38,144 nt of DNA from a virus: positions 1-38,144 of the IMG/VR virus record IMGVR_UViG_3300036846_000713, one strand, 5' to 3'. The translations under genes were made by a program, and so were the position numbers. How positions within the stretch are numbered: the stretch's first letter is position 1; each line of letters begins with the position of its first letter. Positions 12,321-19,703 of the stretch are shown here, one piece after another. Below the pieces are notes generated by a model, which did no database searches, was not told where the DNA came from, and worked only from the letters and a program-made list of their open reading frames with translations.

Positions 12321-14387
12321 GTGGCCAGCATGCCGCCCCGCCCCGCTACTAGCCCCGCACCCCGGCGGATTGTCAAAACCGGCGTCCAATCGGACGCCAA
12401 CCCCTACACGTTTGTTATGGCCAGCGACGCCGTCGACAGGGCCGGCGACATTATCGACATGGCAGGCGTTGACTTAACCGCCTTCCGCAAAAACCCGGTT
12501 GCCTTATGGAACCACGATAGCGCCAGCCCTATCGGGACTTGGGACAACGTCAAAACGGTTGGCGGCCAGCTGGTGGGCAATCTTGTCCTGGCCACCAAGG
12601 GCAGCGTTGCCTATGTCGACCGCCTACGCGAGCTTATCGAACAGCGGATTTTGCGCGCGGTTAGCGTCGGATTTTTGCCGCACGAATACGCCCAGCTGGA
12701 CGCGACCGGCGGCCTACGGTTTACGCAAACCGAATTGCTGGAATGCTCGTTGGTAAGCGTGCCGATGAACGCCCAGGCATTACGGATTAAGGGCCTGGGC
12801 CCGTCGCCTTACGACGCTTTGATCTTCCACCCCGGCGGCACCACGCCCCGCACCGGCCCCCCGACTATTGCGCGCGCCGGGGGCGCACGTGCCGCCACCA
12901 CCCGCGCGCCGTTACCGGCCCCCCCCGGCAAGGGACTTAGGACAATGCCAACGCCTATTGCAGAAAAGATTGTCGCGCTCCAAGCGCGCGCTGTCGCTAT
13001 CGACGACGAGTTGCAGGCTATCGAGCTTGCGGCCGAAAATGACAACAACCGCGATTTTACCGAGGACGAAACCGCCAAGGTTGCGGCCCTGGCGGAAGAA
13101 AAGCAAACCGTCACCCGCAGCATTGAAACCAATACGACAATCGAGCGCGCGCTGGCCGCGCGTGCCCTGCCCGTCGCGGCCAACAGCAATTTGCCGGCAA
13201 CCGTGCCGGGCCGGATTGAACTGGTTGGTAAGGAACGCCCGGGCCAGCTGATTTTTAAGATGGCGGCGGCGCACCTTATCGCGCACCACAAACGGCGTTC
13301 GCTAGACAGCGTGATTGGCGAACACTACCGCGACGACGAACGCGTAAAAGTGGCGTGCGATTGGGTGCGGCGTGCGGCCACCGACATTGCCGACACCAAA
13401 ACCCCGGGCTGGGCGGCCGAGCTAGTCCACCAAGGCTATACGGACTTTGTCGCCGACGTCCTGGCCGTGTCGATTTACAACGCGCTGTCGTCGCGTGGCC
13501 GCGTGCTGCAATTTGGCAATAACGGCGTCATTATCGCGCCGCGCCGCAGCAACCAAGGCAACATGGCCGGCGGTTGGGTTGGCGAGTCCGGGGTGATCCC
13601 GGTTGTGCAGGGCACCACCGCCGCGACGACTTACGAACGCTATAAGCTGGGCGCGATTAGCACCTACAGCAAGGAACTGGACCAAATCAGCACGCCGCAA
13701 ATCGAGCAGCTTATCCGCGACAGCATTGGCGAGGACACGTCGTCCCTAATTGATACCAACTTGCTGTCAACCAACGCCCAGCGCGCGGGCGTCCGGCCGG
13801 CTGGGTTGCTGGCTGGCGTCGCCGGTATCCCTAGCAGCGGCATAACCCAGGCCAATGTGAACACCGACTTTAGGGCGCTGATTGACGGGCTGGGCCGCAA
13901 TATCAGCAACGTCGTTTTCATTATGAACCATAGCCACGCAATGGGCCTTTCGTTCATGGTGACAGCAACCGGCCAGTATATCTTCCGCGACGACATACGG
14001 AACGGCATGCTGTTCGGCTATCCGCTGATTATCAGCGTCAATTGCCCGCCCACGATTGTTGTGGCCGTCAACGCCAGCGACTTTGCAACCGGCCTGGGCA
14101 CCGTTAATTTTGACATATCGGAGGAAGCCACGCTGGTAATGGCCAACGCCGATATAAACCCGCCAACCCAGGCGGTTAAGGTTGACGGCACGGTGGACGT
14201 GGCCGGCGAAGTCGGGCCGGACTTGGGCATTAGCGTGCGCGGCGGCCCGTCCGGCGTGGGCACGGCGGGCAGCGAAGCCATTAGCATGTTCCAAACCTGG
14301 TCAATTGCCTTGCGCATGGTGATGCCAATTACGTGGGGCATGTTGCGGCCTGGCGCGATTAGCTGGTTGTCCGGCGTCGCCTGGTAA
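12321..14387 (+). CDS. Prohead protease fused to HK97-type major capsid protein
   Basis: A 688-residue fusion. Residues ~25-160 are the HK97/S78 prohead protease: SDAVDRAGDIIDMAGVD, WNHD with catalytic H65, AVSVGF with S115, and TELLECSLVSVPMNA with E141. A Pro/Gly/Ala linker (~163-208) leads to M209, where a coiled-coil scaffold (delta) domain begins (IAEKIVALQARAVAIDDELQAIE, to ~285). The HK97-fold coat follows (about 290-688). GTG 12321 or ATG 12330 starts the fusion. ATG 12945 with GGGA and AGGA upstream could give coat protein alone. The protease must cut itself and the scaffold from the coat domain during assembly. Confidence 0.9.
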   Translation: MASMPPRPATSPAPRRIVKTGVQSDANPYTFVMASDAVDRAGDIIDMAGVDLTAFRKNPVALWNHDSASPIGTWDNVKTVGGQLVGNLVLATKGSVAYVDRLRELIEQRILRAVSVGFLPHEYAQLDATGGLRFTQTELLECSLVSVPMNAQALRIKGLGPSPYDALIFHPGGTTPRTGPPTIARAGGARAATTRAPLPAPPGKGLRTMPTPIAEKIVALQARAVAIDDELQAIELAAENDNNRDFTEDETAKVAALAEEKQTVTRSIETNTTIERALAARALPVAANSNLPATVPGRIELVGKERPGQLIFKMAAAHLIAHHKRRSLDSVIGEHYRDDERVKVACDWVRRAATDIADTKTPGWAAELVHQGYTDFVADVLAVSIYNALSSRGRVLQFGNNGVIIAPRRSNQGNMAGGWVGESGVIPVVQGTTAATTYERYKLGAISTYSKELDQISTPQIEQLIRDSIGEDTSSLIDTNLLSTNAQRAGVRPAGLLAGVAGIPSSGITQANVNTDFRALIDGLGRNISNVVFIMNHSHAMGLSFMVTATGQYIFRDDIRNGMLFGYPLIISVNCPPTIVVAVNASDFATGLGTVNFDISEEATLVMANADINPPTQAVKVDGTVDVAGEVGPDLGISVRGGPSGVGTAGSEAISMFQTWSIALRMVMPITWGMLRPGAISWLSGVAW

Positions 14388-14459
14388 GCCAGCGCGGGGG
14401 CGGCGGTTTGCCTTCCGGCCGCCCCCGCAACCCTGACGGGAGGCTAGGGAGGGCGCGCT

Positions 14460-14837
14460 ATGGGCCGCACGGTTTGGGCCTTTGCCGAGCTTGAAGAACT
14501 GGACGGACAAACCGGCTTTGTTGGCGACGTCGACGACGCTTTGGCCGCAAAGCTGGTGGCGTCGGGCGCGGTGCAAGACCCTTACGCAACCGTACCGCTA
14601 AAACATATTGGCAGCGAACCCAGCGCGCGGACGGGCCGCTATGCCACGCGGCAAATGAAGGCAACGGACGCGCCGCCCAAGGCGCCGGACGCGGCGACGA
14701 CGACGCCCCGGCCGCCGGCACCGCCGCCGGCCAAATCCGCAGGGCCAGAAACCCGCATGCCGCCGGCCGACGCGGCCCGCGATACCGACGACGACGCCGA
14801 CAAGCCCCGGCGCGGCCGGCCGCCCAAGGATAAGTGA
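14460..14837 (+). CDS. Small head-region protein with basic GRP tail
   Basis: A 125-residue protein with GGGAGG upstream. The N-terminal ~55 residues (VWAFAELEELDGQTGFVGDVDDALAAKLVASGAVQDP) resemble small phage proteins found between capsid and portal or head-completion genes. The rest is Pro/Ala-rich and ends in acidic DTDDDAD, then KPRRGRPPKDK, whose RGRP core looks like an AT-hook. The basic tail may contact DNA in the head, or may be a coincidence of composition. Function unknown. Confidence 0.6.
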   Translation: MGRTVWAFAELEELDGQTGFVGDVDDALAAKLVASGAVQDPYATVPLKHIGSEPSARTGRYATRQMKATDAPPKAPDAATTTPRPPAPPPAKSAGPETRMPPADAARDTDDDADKPRRGRPPKDK

Positions 14838-14838
14838 G

Positions 14839-16530
14839 TTGCCTTGGCAAGAGTCTTTAGCGCGCTGGCTGGGCCGCGCGGCGCCGCCGGCACCCGCGCA
14901 CCTGGCCACGCCCGTTGCCACCGGCACGGGCGGGGGCAGCGGCGGCGCAATGGAAGTGGCGATACCCCCCAGCTGGCCGGAGAATTGGTGGCAACGCGGC
15001 ATGATACCGGGGCCGGCGGGCGAACCGGCGGCGGTTAATGCGTGCGTTAACGCCCTGGCCCAAAGTATCGCCCAGCTGCCCGGCGGGCATTACCGGCTAA
15101 ACGACAAGGGGGCGCCGGAACGCATTACCAATAGCGCGCTGTCGCGCATTTTGCGCAGCCCTAACGGCTATCAAACGCGCTCCGATTTTATGATTAATCT
15201 GGTTTGCGACTTGCAATTTGTTGGCAACGCCTACGCCTTTGCCCAGCGCAACAATAGGCAGGAAGTCACGGCGCTGCACCTTATGCCCGCGCGCCAGTGC
15301 GCGCCCTATGTCGATATGGAAACCCAGGCGATTTTTTATGGCCTGGGCCGCAACCCGCTGGTGGGCGATTTGGATTATTTGGTGCCCCAGCGCGACGTTT
15401 TGCACGTGCGCGGGCGCTGCTACCCGGGCCAGCCCTTGCGCGGCGTGCCGCCGCTGGAATGGGCGATAAGCGCCCGCATGGCCAATACCGCGATAACCGA
15501 CGCCCAGGCCGCGTTTTTTACCAACGCCGCGCAACCGTCGGGCGTGCTGTCAACCGACCAACTGTTGACGAAGGACCAAATGGAGCGGTTGCGCGAGGCC
15601 TGGCGGGCGCATGCGGCCGGCGTGCGCCGGGGCGACGTGCCGGTTTTGGGCGGCGCCCTAAAATGGGTGCCAATGTCGCTGTCGTCGCAAGATGCCCAAA
15701 TGATCGAAGCGTTTAGCATGACGGTTGCCGACATTGCCCGGGCCTTTGGCGTGCCGCTAACGATTATTGGCGAAGTCACGCGGGGCCGCCAATCGTTTGC
15801 CAATGTCGAGCAGCTTATCGGGTTATGGCTGGCCCAGGGATTGGGGTTTTGGGTTGAGCATATCGAAGTGGCGTTTGATAAATTTTTTGCCCTGCCCGAT
15901 GGCGAATATACCGAACTGGACACCGACGCGCTGTTACGCACGGCGCTTAAGGAACGGATCGACGCGCTAACCGCCGGGATTACCGGCGGGTTGTATGCGC
16001 CCAACGAAGCGCGCGCCAAGGAAGGGCTGGGCGCCGTGGCGTTTGGCGACGAGCCGCGCGTGCAAGCGCAAGTTGTGCCGCTGTCGCAAGTCGACAAGCA
16101 ACCGGCCGCGCCGTCGGCACCCGCGCCCGGCAACCCGGTAAACCCGGCCAACGACAACCCGCCGGGCGCTGACGCCCCGCCGGCTGACGCCCCCGCCGCC
16201 GACGCCAAAAAATTTGCCGACGCCCTGGCCGTGCAAGGCGCGGCGGTGGCGGCAACCGTGCGCGCCGACGTCGCCGCCGATATGCGCGCGGCGTTTGACG
16301 GGTTTGTTGCCGCCCTACCGGCGCCCGCGCCGGCCGTCGACGACGCCCAGCTTGCCCAGGCGTTGCAGGCGCATGGCGACGCGGTTGCCGCCAACGTGCG
16401 CGCAATCGTTAGCGACGCAATCGCCACGTTGCCGGCGCTTGTCGCGCCGCCCGCGCTGACGCCGACGGCCGACGATTGGGCCGCCCGCTTGCGCAGTGCC
16501 AAGGGGAGGGCGGCCCATGCAAACGCCTAG
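14839..16530 (+). CDS. Portal protein (HK97-type) with long Pro/Ala C-terminal extension
   Basis: A 563-residue portal, the dodecameric ring through which DNA enters the head. The start TTG 14839 has AAGGA 8 bases upstream; ATG 14949 is an alternative. Core text: AVNACVNALAQSIAQLPGGHYR, NGYQTRSDFMINLVCDLQFVGNAYAFAQRN, DVLHVRGRCYPG, PLEWAISARMANTAITDAQAAFF, and IARAFGVPLTIIGEVTRGRQSFANVEQLIGLWL, all portal hallmarks. From ~418 a Pro/Ala/Asp linker and alanine-rich helices extend the protein by ~140 residues beyond the usual core. Its place downstream of the coat gene is reversed relative to most HK97-like phages. Confidence 0.9.
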   Translation: MPWQESLARWLGRAAPPAPAHLATPVATGTGGGSGGAMEVAIPPSWPENWWQRGMIPGPAGEPAAVNACVNALAQSIAQLPGGHYRLNDKGAPERITNSALSRILRSPNGYQTRSDFMINLVCDLQFVGNAYAFAQRNNRQEVTALHLMPARQCAPYVDMETQAIFYGLGRNPLVGDLDYLVPQRDVLHVRGRCYPGQPLRGVPPLEWAISARMANTAITDAQAAFFTNAAQPSGVLSTDQLLTKDQMERLREAWRAHAAGVRRGDVPVLGGALKWVPMSLSSQDAQMIEAFSMTVADIARAFGVPLTIIGEVTRGRQSFANVEQLIGLWLAQGLGFWVEHIEVAFDKFFALPDGEYTELDTDALLRTALKERIDALTAGITGGLYAPNEARAKEGLGAVAFGDEPRVQAQVVPLSQVDKQPAAPSAPAPGNPVNPANDNPPGADAPPADAPAADAKKFADALAVQGAAVAATVRADVAADMRAAFDGFVAALPAPAPAVDDAQLAQALQAHGDAVAANVRAIVSDAIATLPALVAPPALTPTADDWAARLRSAKGRAAHANA

Positions 16531-17470
16531 CGCGGAATTTATCGAGGGCCTGGGCCTTATCCTGGCCGAGCATGAGGCGGCGACGGCGGCGCGGCTGGAC
16601 GACATGAGCGCCAGGGTTGCCGACACAATCCAATCGCGGCTGGACGACATTAACGCCAGGGTTGCCGACACAATCCAATCGCGGCTGGACGCTATCCAAC
16701 CCGGGGCGCCTGGCCGCGACGGCCAGGATAAGATTTTATTGTTGCCCAGGCACGTGGGCGCGGGCGAACCCTATGCGGCCAATGACGTGGCCTGGCATGC
16801 CGGCGGCATTTGGCAGGCCGTGCGCAACGGGTGCGGGCCGCCCGACGCCGACCCAGCTGGCTGGCGGTGCCTGGTGCCGGGCATTGCCGCTATTGAGACG
16901 CGCGAGGACTTTGCGACGCGCGAGCTTTGTTTTGGGTTTAGGCTGTCGGACGGCACCTTGCACGAATGCCGGACGCGCATGCCGGCCGGCGCCCTGCCCG
17001 CCGATTACCAAGCGCGCGGCTGGGGCGTGATTGCCGGCGACACAATCCGCGACGGTGACTTTGAGCGCGAGGCTATCCGCGACAACCCTACCGGCCCCGC
17101 TGATTGGGCGGTTAGGGAAGTGCGCGGGCGGCGCGGGCGCGATGGCAAAAGCGTGCCCGGCGAGCCGGGGCGGCCTGGGCCTGGCCTGGTTGGCCTAACC
17201 CTGGCCCGCAACGCCCAAACCGGGCAACTTGTCATTGTGCCCGCGTTTGCCGACCCAGCGGTGCAGGCCCAGCCAATCGCGGTTGACATGTTGACCGAAG
17301 AACCCGGGCCGGCCCGGCACATTATCCGCACCTATGCGGGCAAATGGCGCCCCGGCAAGCCGTGCGGGCGCGGCGACGTCGTCACGCATGCCGGCGGCCT
17401 GTGGCTGTCCCTACGCCCCGACAACGACGACGCGCCGGCCGACGGGCCGGGTTGGGAAAGGATGCTGTAA
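16517..17470 (+). CDS. Carbohydrate-binding-module-like protein with collagen-like repeats
   Basis: A 317-residue protein from ATG 16517 (GGGGAGGG upstream), overlapping the portal end by 14 bases. A coiled-coil start includes a 15-residue tandem repeat (ARVADTIQSRLDDI). GAPGRDGQ follows, then a module GEPYAANDVAWHAGGIWQAV...PAGWRCL and, near the end, a second one GKPCGRGDVVTHAGGLWLSLRP...GPGWERML. Both resemble the small aromatic CBM5/12-type fold. Between them lies GRRGRDGKSVPGEPGRPGPG, a collagen-like GXX run. Proteins of this build often sit next to portals and may form head fibres or decorations that bind glycans; that role is inference. Confidence 0.65.
   Translation: MQTPSAEFIEGLGLILAEHEAATAARLDDMSARVADTIQSRLDDINARVADTIQSRLDAIQPGAPGRDGQDKILLLPRHVGAGEPYAANDVAWHAGGIWQAVRNGCGPPDADPAGWRCLVPGIAAIETREDFATRELCFGFRLSDGTLHECRTRMPAGALPADYQARGWGVIAGDTIRDGDFEREAIRDNPTGPADWAVREVRGRRGRDGKSVPGEPGRPGPGLVGLTLARNAQTGQLVIVPAFADPAVQAQPIAVDMLTEEPGPARHIIRTYAGKWRPGKPCGRGDVVTHAGGLWLSLRPDNDDAPADGPGWERML
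16591..16690. repeat. 45-bp in-frame tandem repeat
   Basis: Two near-identical 45-bp units (16591-16635 and 16636-16680), plus the first ten bases of a third at 16681, differ at only a few bases (ATGAGC versus ATTAAC). They encode a 15-residue heptad-like helix, so the repeat lengthens a coiled coil at the start of the 16517 gene. The near identity implies recent duplication. Confidence 0.85.
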
Positions 17471-17474
17471 CGCC

Positions 17475-18143
17475 ATGCCGCTGGACGTCGACGCCCTAAA
17501 AATCCGGCTGGGGATACCGCCAAGCGACACCACGCAAGACGCGGTAATTGCCGCCGTTGCCGCCGACGCCCAGGCGCTTTGCGAGGACTATTGCGACCGC
17601 CAGTTTGATTACCTGGCCGACGCGGAAACCTTTTTTGGCACGCCCGCAACGTTGCTGGTGCACCGCTGGCCAATCGACGCGGCGGTGCCGCCCATTGTCA
17701 GCGACGGCCAGGGCGTCGACATTAGCACGCGCTGGCAGTGCGACGCGGCGCGGGGCATGCTTTACGCCCCCAACCTGGGCTGGCAGGGTTGGGCTTATCG
17801 CGGTTGGGATGGCACCTGGTACAATTGCCCGTGGCTGGGGCCGCTTACCGTCGCCTATACCGGCGGCTGGCCAACCTGGCCGCGCACGCTGACGTGGGCG
17901 GCAACAATTGCGTTTGACGTGCTTTGGGCGGAAACCCCCGGGGGCATGTTGCCGCCGGGGGCGCCGGGCCAATCGGGCAATATCAAAAAATACAGCGTCG
18001 TGGGCGCTTATAGCGTCGAGACGGCGGCGGGCGGCGTCGGCGAGATTGGCGCCAATGTCGGCACCGGCTGGGGCGCCCTGCCCGGCGCCGTGACAAGCGC
18101 GCTGGACAATTACCGGCGCGAAAGCCGGATTGGGGCCGGATAA
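17475..18143 (+). CDS. Head-tail connector (adaptor, HK97 gp6-like)
   Basis: A 222-residue protein. The start MPLDVDALKIRLGIPPSDTTQDAVIAAVAADAQALCEDYCDRQF matches the helical bundle of gp6-type adaptors that dock under the portal. An inserted aromatic beta-rich section follows (FFGTPATLLVHRWPID...GWQGWAYRGWDGTWYN...GPLTVAYTGGWPTWP). DVLWAET and a Gly-rich end with NYRRESRIG complete it. The stop overlaps the next ATG by one base. The order portal, CBM-like, adaptor, closure, tail genes supports this call. Confidence 0.75.
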   Translation: MPLDVDALKIRLGIPPSDTTQDAVIAAVAADAQALCEDYCDRQFDYLADAETFFGTPATLLVHRWPIDAAVPPIVSDGQGVDISTRWQCDAARGMLYAPNLGWQGWAYRGWDGTWYNCPWLGPLTVAYTGGWPTWPRTLTWAATIAFDVLWAETPGGMLPPGAPGQSGNIKKYSVVGAYSVETAAGGVGEIGANVGTGWGALPGAVTSALDNYRRESRIGAG

Positions 18144-18520
18144 TGGCCCGCCTACCCTTCCCCCCCGGCGCCGCCATGCGCGCGGACGGGTTGGCCACGT
18201 ACGGGGGCATAGACATAGCTGGCGAACCCGTCACGATTTGGCAGGCCAGCCCGGCCGGCTTTGTCAAGCACGGCCCGGTTAACGCTATGGTTAATACCTA
18301 CCGCCGCGACGAATTGGTGCCGGGCGGCCCTATCGAAAACGGCGATTTGCGGTGCCTGATTTACTGGCCCAGCTTTGCCGCCCTGGCGATTGGGCGCCGG
18401 TTGGAGCGGGCCGACCGTGTCGAATGGCGGGGGCGGCAATACGCGGTGCAGCAATTTGACGACGCAACCCATAGCGCGGCCGGCGCGATTTTTGCCGCGC
18501 TGTTGCAACTAAGGGGCTGA
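18143..18520 (+). CDS. Head closure-type protein
   Basis: A 125-residue protein in the usual place of the head-tail stopper. It has a beta-rich body (TIWQASPAGFVKHGPVNAMV, DRVEWRGRQYAVQQFDDATHS) with VEWRGRQYAVQ typical of small SPP1 gp16/HK97 gp7-like stopper folds. Assigned mainly by position and size, so the exact role is moderately uncertain. Confidence 0.6.
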   Translation: MARLPFPPGAAMRADGLATYGGIDIAGEPVTIWQASPAGFVKHGPVNAMVNTYRRDELVPGGPIENGDLRCLIYWPSFAALAIGRRLERADRVEWRGRQYAVQQFDDATHSAAGAIFAALLQLRG

Positions 18521-18524
18521 CGCT

Positions 18525-19250
18525 ATGGCCCGCCCCGCACCGCCAACACGGATTGAGCGCACAATCCAAATTGACGACATGGCGGACCTTAGCGACGCGG
18601 TTGCTTGGTTCCATGATTTACATATCGAAACCGCGCAAGAAGAACTGGCCACGGCGCAAGCTGGGGGCAGCTTGTTGGACCCGACAACATTTGTCGACGG
18701 CAAGAAAAACGGCGACGTCGACGAGGTTAATCTATTTGGCAACATAACCTATGTTGGCGGCATGGGGCCGGTTGACGAGGCAATACAAGCGGCCTGGGCC
18801 TTTGTAGAGGCCGCCGCGCCTGTCCGCACCGGGCATTACCGGCAATCCCTGGCCTGGTTTGCCAACGGGCAAATGACGGGCGCCCCGCCGCAGGGCAAGC
18901 GGCTGGGGCTTAGGGGCAATGCCGAGCTTGTGGACTTGGCGCCTTATGCGGCGATGGCCGAAATCATGGTGCCCAAGGGCGTCATTTATGGGGCTTATGT
19001 CGCGGTTAGCCGGCGCTTTGGCAAAACCGTAAGCGTTAGTTACCGTTACACGCGGGCCGAACGCTATGGGGGGTTTATGCTGGCCCCAGGCATGCCGGCG
19101 CCCAAGCGGCCTTATAACGTACCCGTGCTGACAATCGGCAACCCGTCGTCGTCGGTTAAGCCAGGCGTCGCGCGGAGTCGCCCCGGTTACAATATCCGCC
19201 GCCGCCGCGCGACTGTCCGCAAGTATTTACGCGCTAAGGGGTTGACATGA
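18525..19250 (+). CDS. HK97 gp10-like neck/tail completion protein
   Basis: A 241-residue protein. The central text AWAFVEAAAPVRTGHYRQSLAWFANG matches the APVRTGxYRxS core of the HK97 gp10 family; PYAAMAEI and a basic C-terminus (RSRPGYNIRRRRATVRKYLRAKG) follow. An N-terminal ~80-residue extension (AVAWFHDLHIETAQEELATAQ, then acidic) is longer than usual. The stop overlaps the next gene by 4 bases. It likely joins head to tail or caps the tail tube. Confidence 0.7.
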   Translation: MARPAPPTRIERTIQIDDMADLSDAVAWFHDLHIETAQEELATAQAGGSLLDPTTFVDGKKNGDVDEVNLFGNITYVGGMGPVDEAIQAAWAFVEAAAPVRTGHYRQSLAWFANGQMTGAPPQGKRLGLRGNAELVDLAPYAAMAEIMVPKGVIYGAYVAVSRRFGKTVSVSYRYTRAERYGGFMLAPGMPAPKRPYNVPVLTIGNPSSSVKPGVARSRPGYNIRRRRATVRKYLRAKGLT

Positions 19251-19678
19251 GCAGCCCCGGCTTCCGCGCGGCTGTCAAGGCCGTACTAGCCGACAATTGG
19301 ACGGCCACCCCGGTTTTTGATTTAAGCGATTACGCGACGTTTGACGACATACCCCAGGGCGACGCCGACGCCATGTTACTGTTGCAATTTATCGGCGGGC
19401 CCGAACGCATAGAAACGCTGGGCCAGATTACCGCGCACGGCTGGCGCGAAGACGGGATCGCGATTTTCCACCTGGCCATGCCGACGGGGGAACCCAGCCA
19501 ACGGGCGCTGGACTATGGCGAAACCCTGGTGGGGCTGTTTAGGGGCCGCCGGCTGGGCCCGTACCTTATCGACTATATGGAGCACCCGAGCGACTTTGCC
19601 GGCGCCGCCATAAAATTAAACGGGCGCTGGCACGGCTGGTCAGCAAACTTGGGTTATACAACAGTGATTTGCGCGTGA
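19247..19678 (+). CDS. Tail terminator-like protein
   Basis: A 143-residue protein: RAAVKAVLADNWTATPVFDLSDYATFDDIPQGDADAMLLLQFIGG, then GWREDGIAIFHLAMPTGEPSQRALDYGETLVGLFRGRR. This order (short helix, beta sheet with IAIFHLAMPTG, long helix with LFRGR) fits gpU/DUF4128-type tail terminators that stop tube growth. Position just before the tube protein agrees. Confidence 0.7.
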   Translation: MSSPGFRAAVKAVLADNWTATPVFDLSDYATFDDIPQGDADAMLLLQFIGGPERIETLGQITAHGWREDGIAIFHLAMPTGEPSQRALDYGETLVGLFRGRRLGPYLIDYMEHPSDFAGAAIKLNGRWHGWSANLGYTTVICA

Positions 19679-19703
19679 GTCCTAAAGGGTTAGGAGAAAG
19701 GGA

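Noticed and set aside
15420-16502. 360-codon minus-strand ORF opposite the portal
   Set aside because: The portal on the + strand has clear family motifs. The reverse frame is Ser/Ala-rich shadow text generated by high G+C.
16591-16690. CRISPR or variable-number tandem regulatory array
   Set aside because: Two in-frame 45-bp units encoding a coiled coil explain it.
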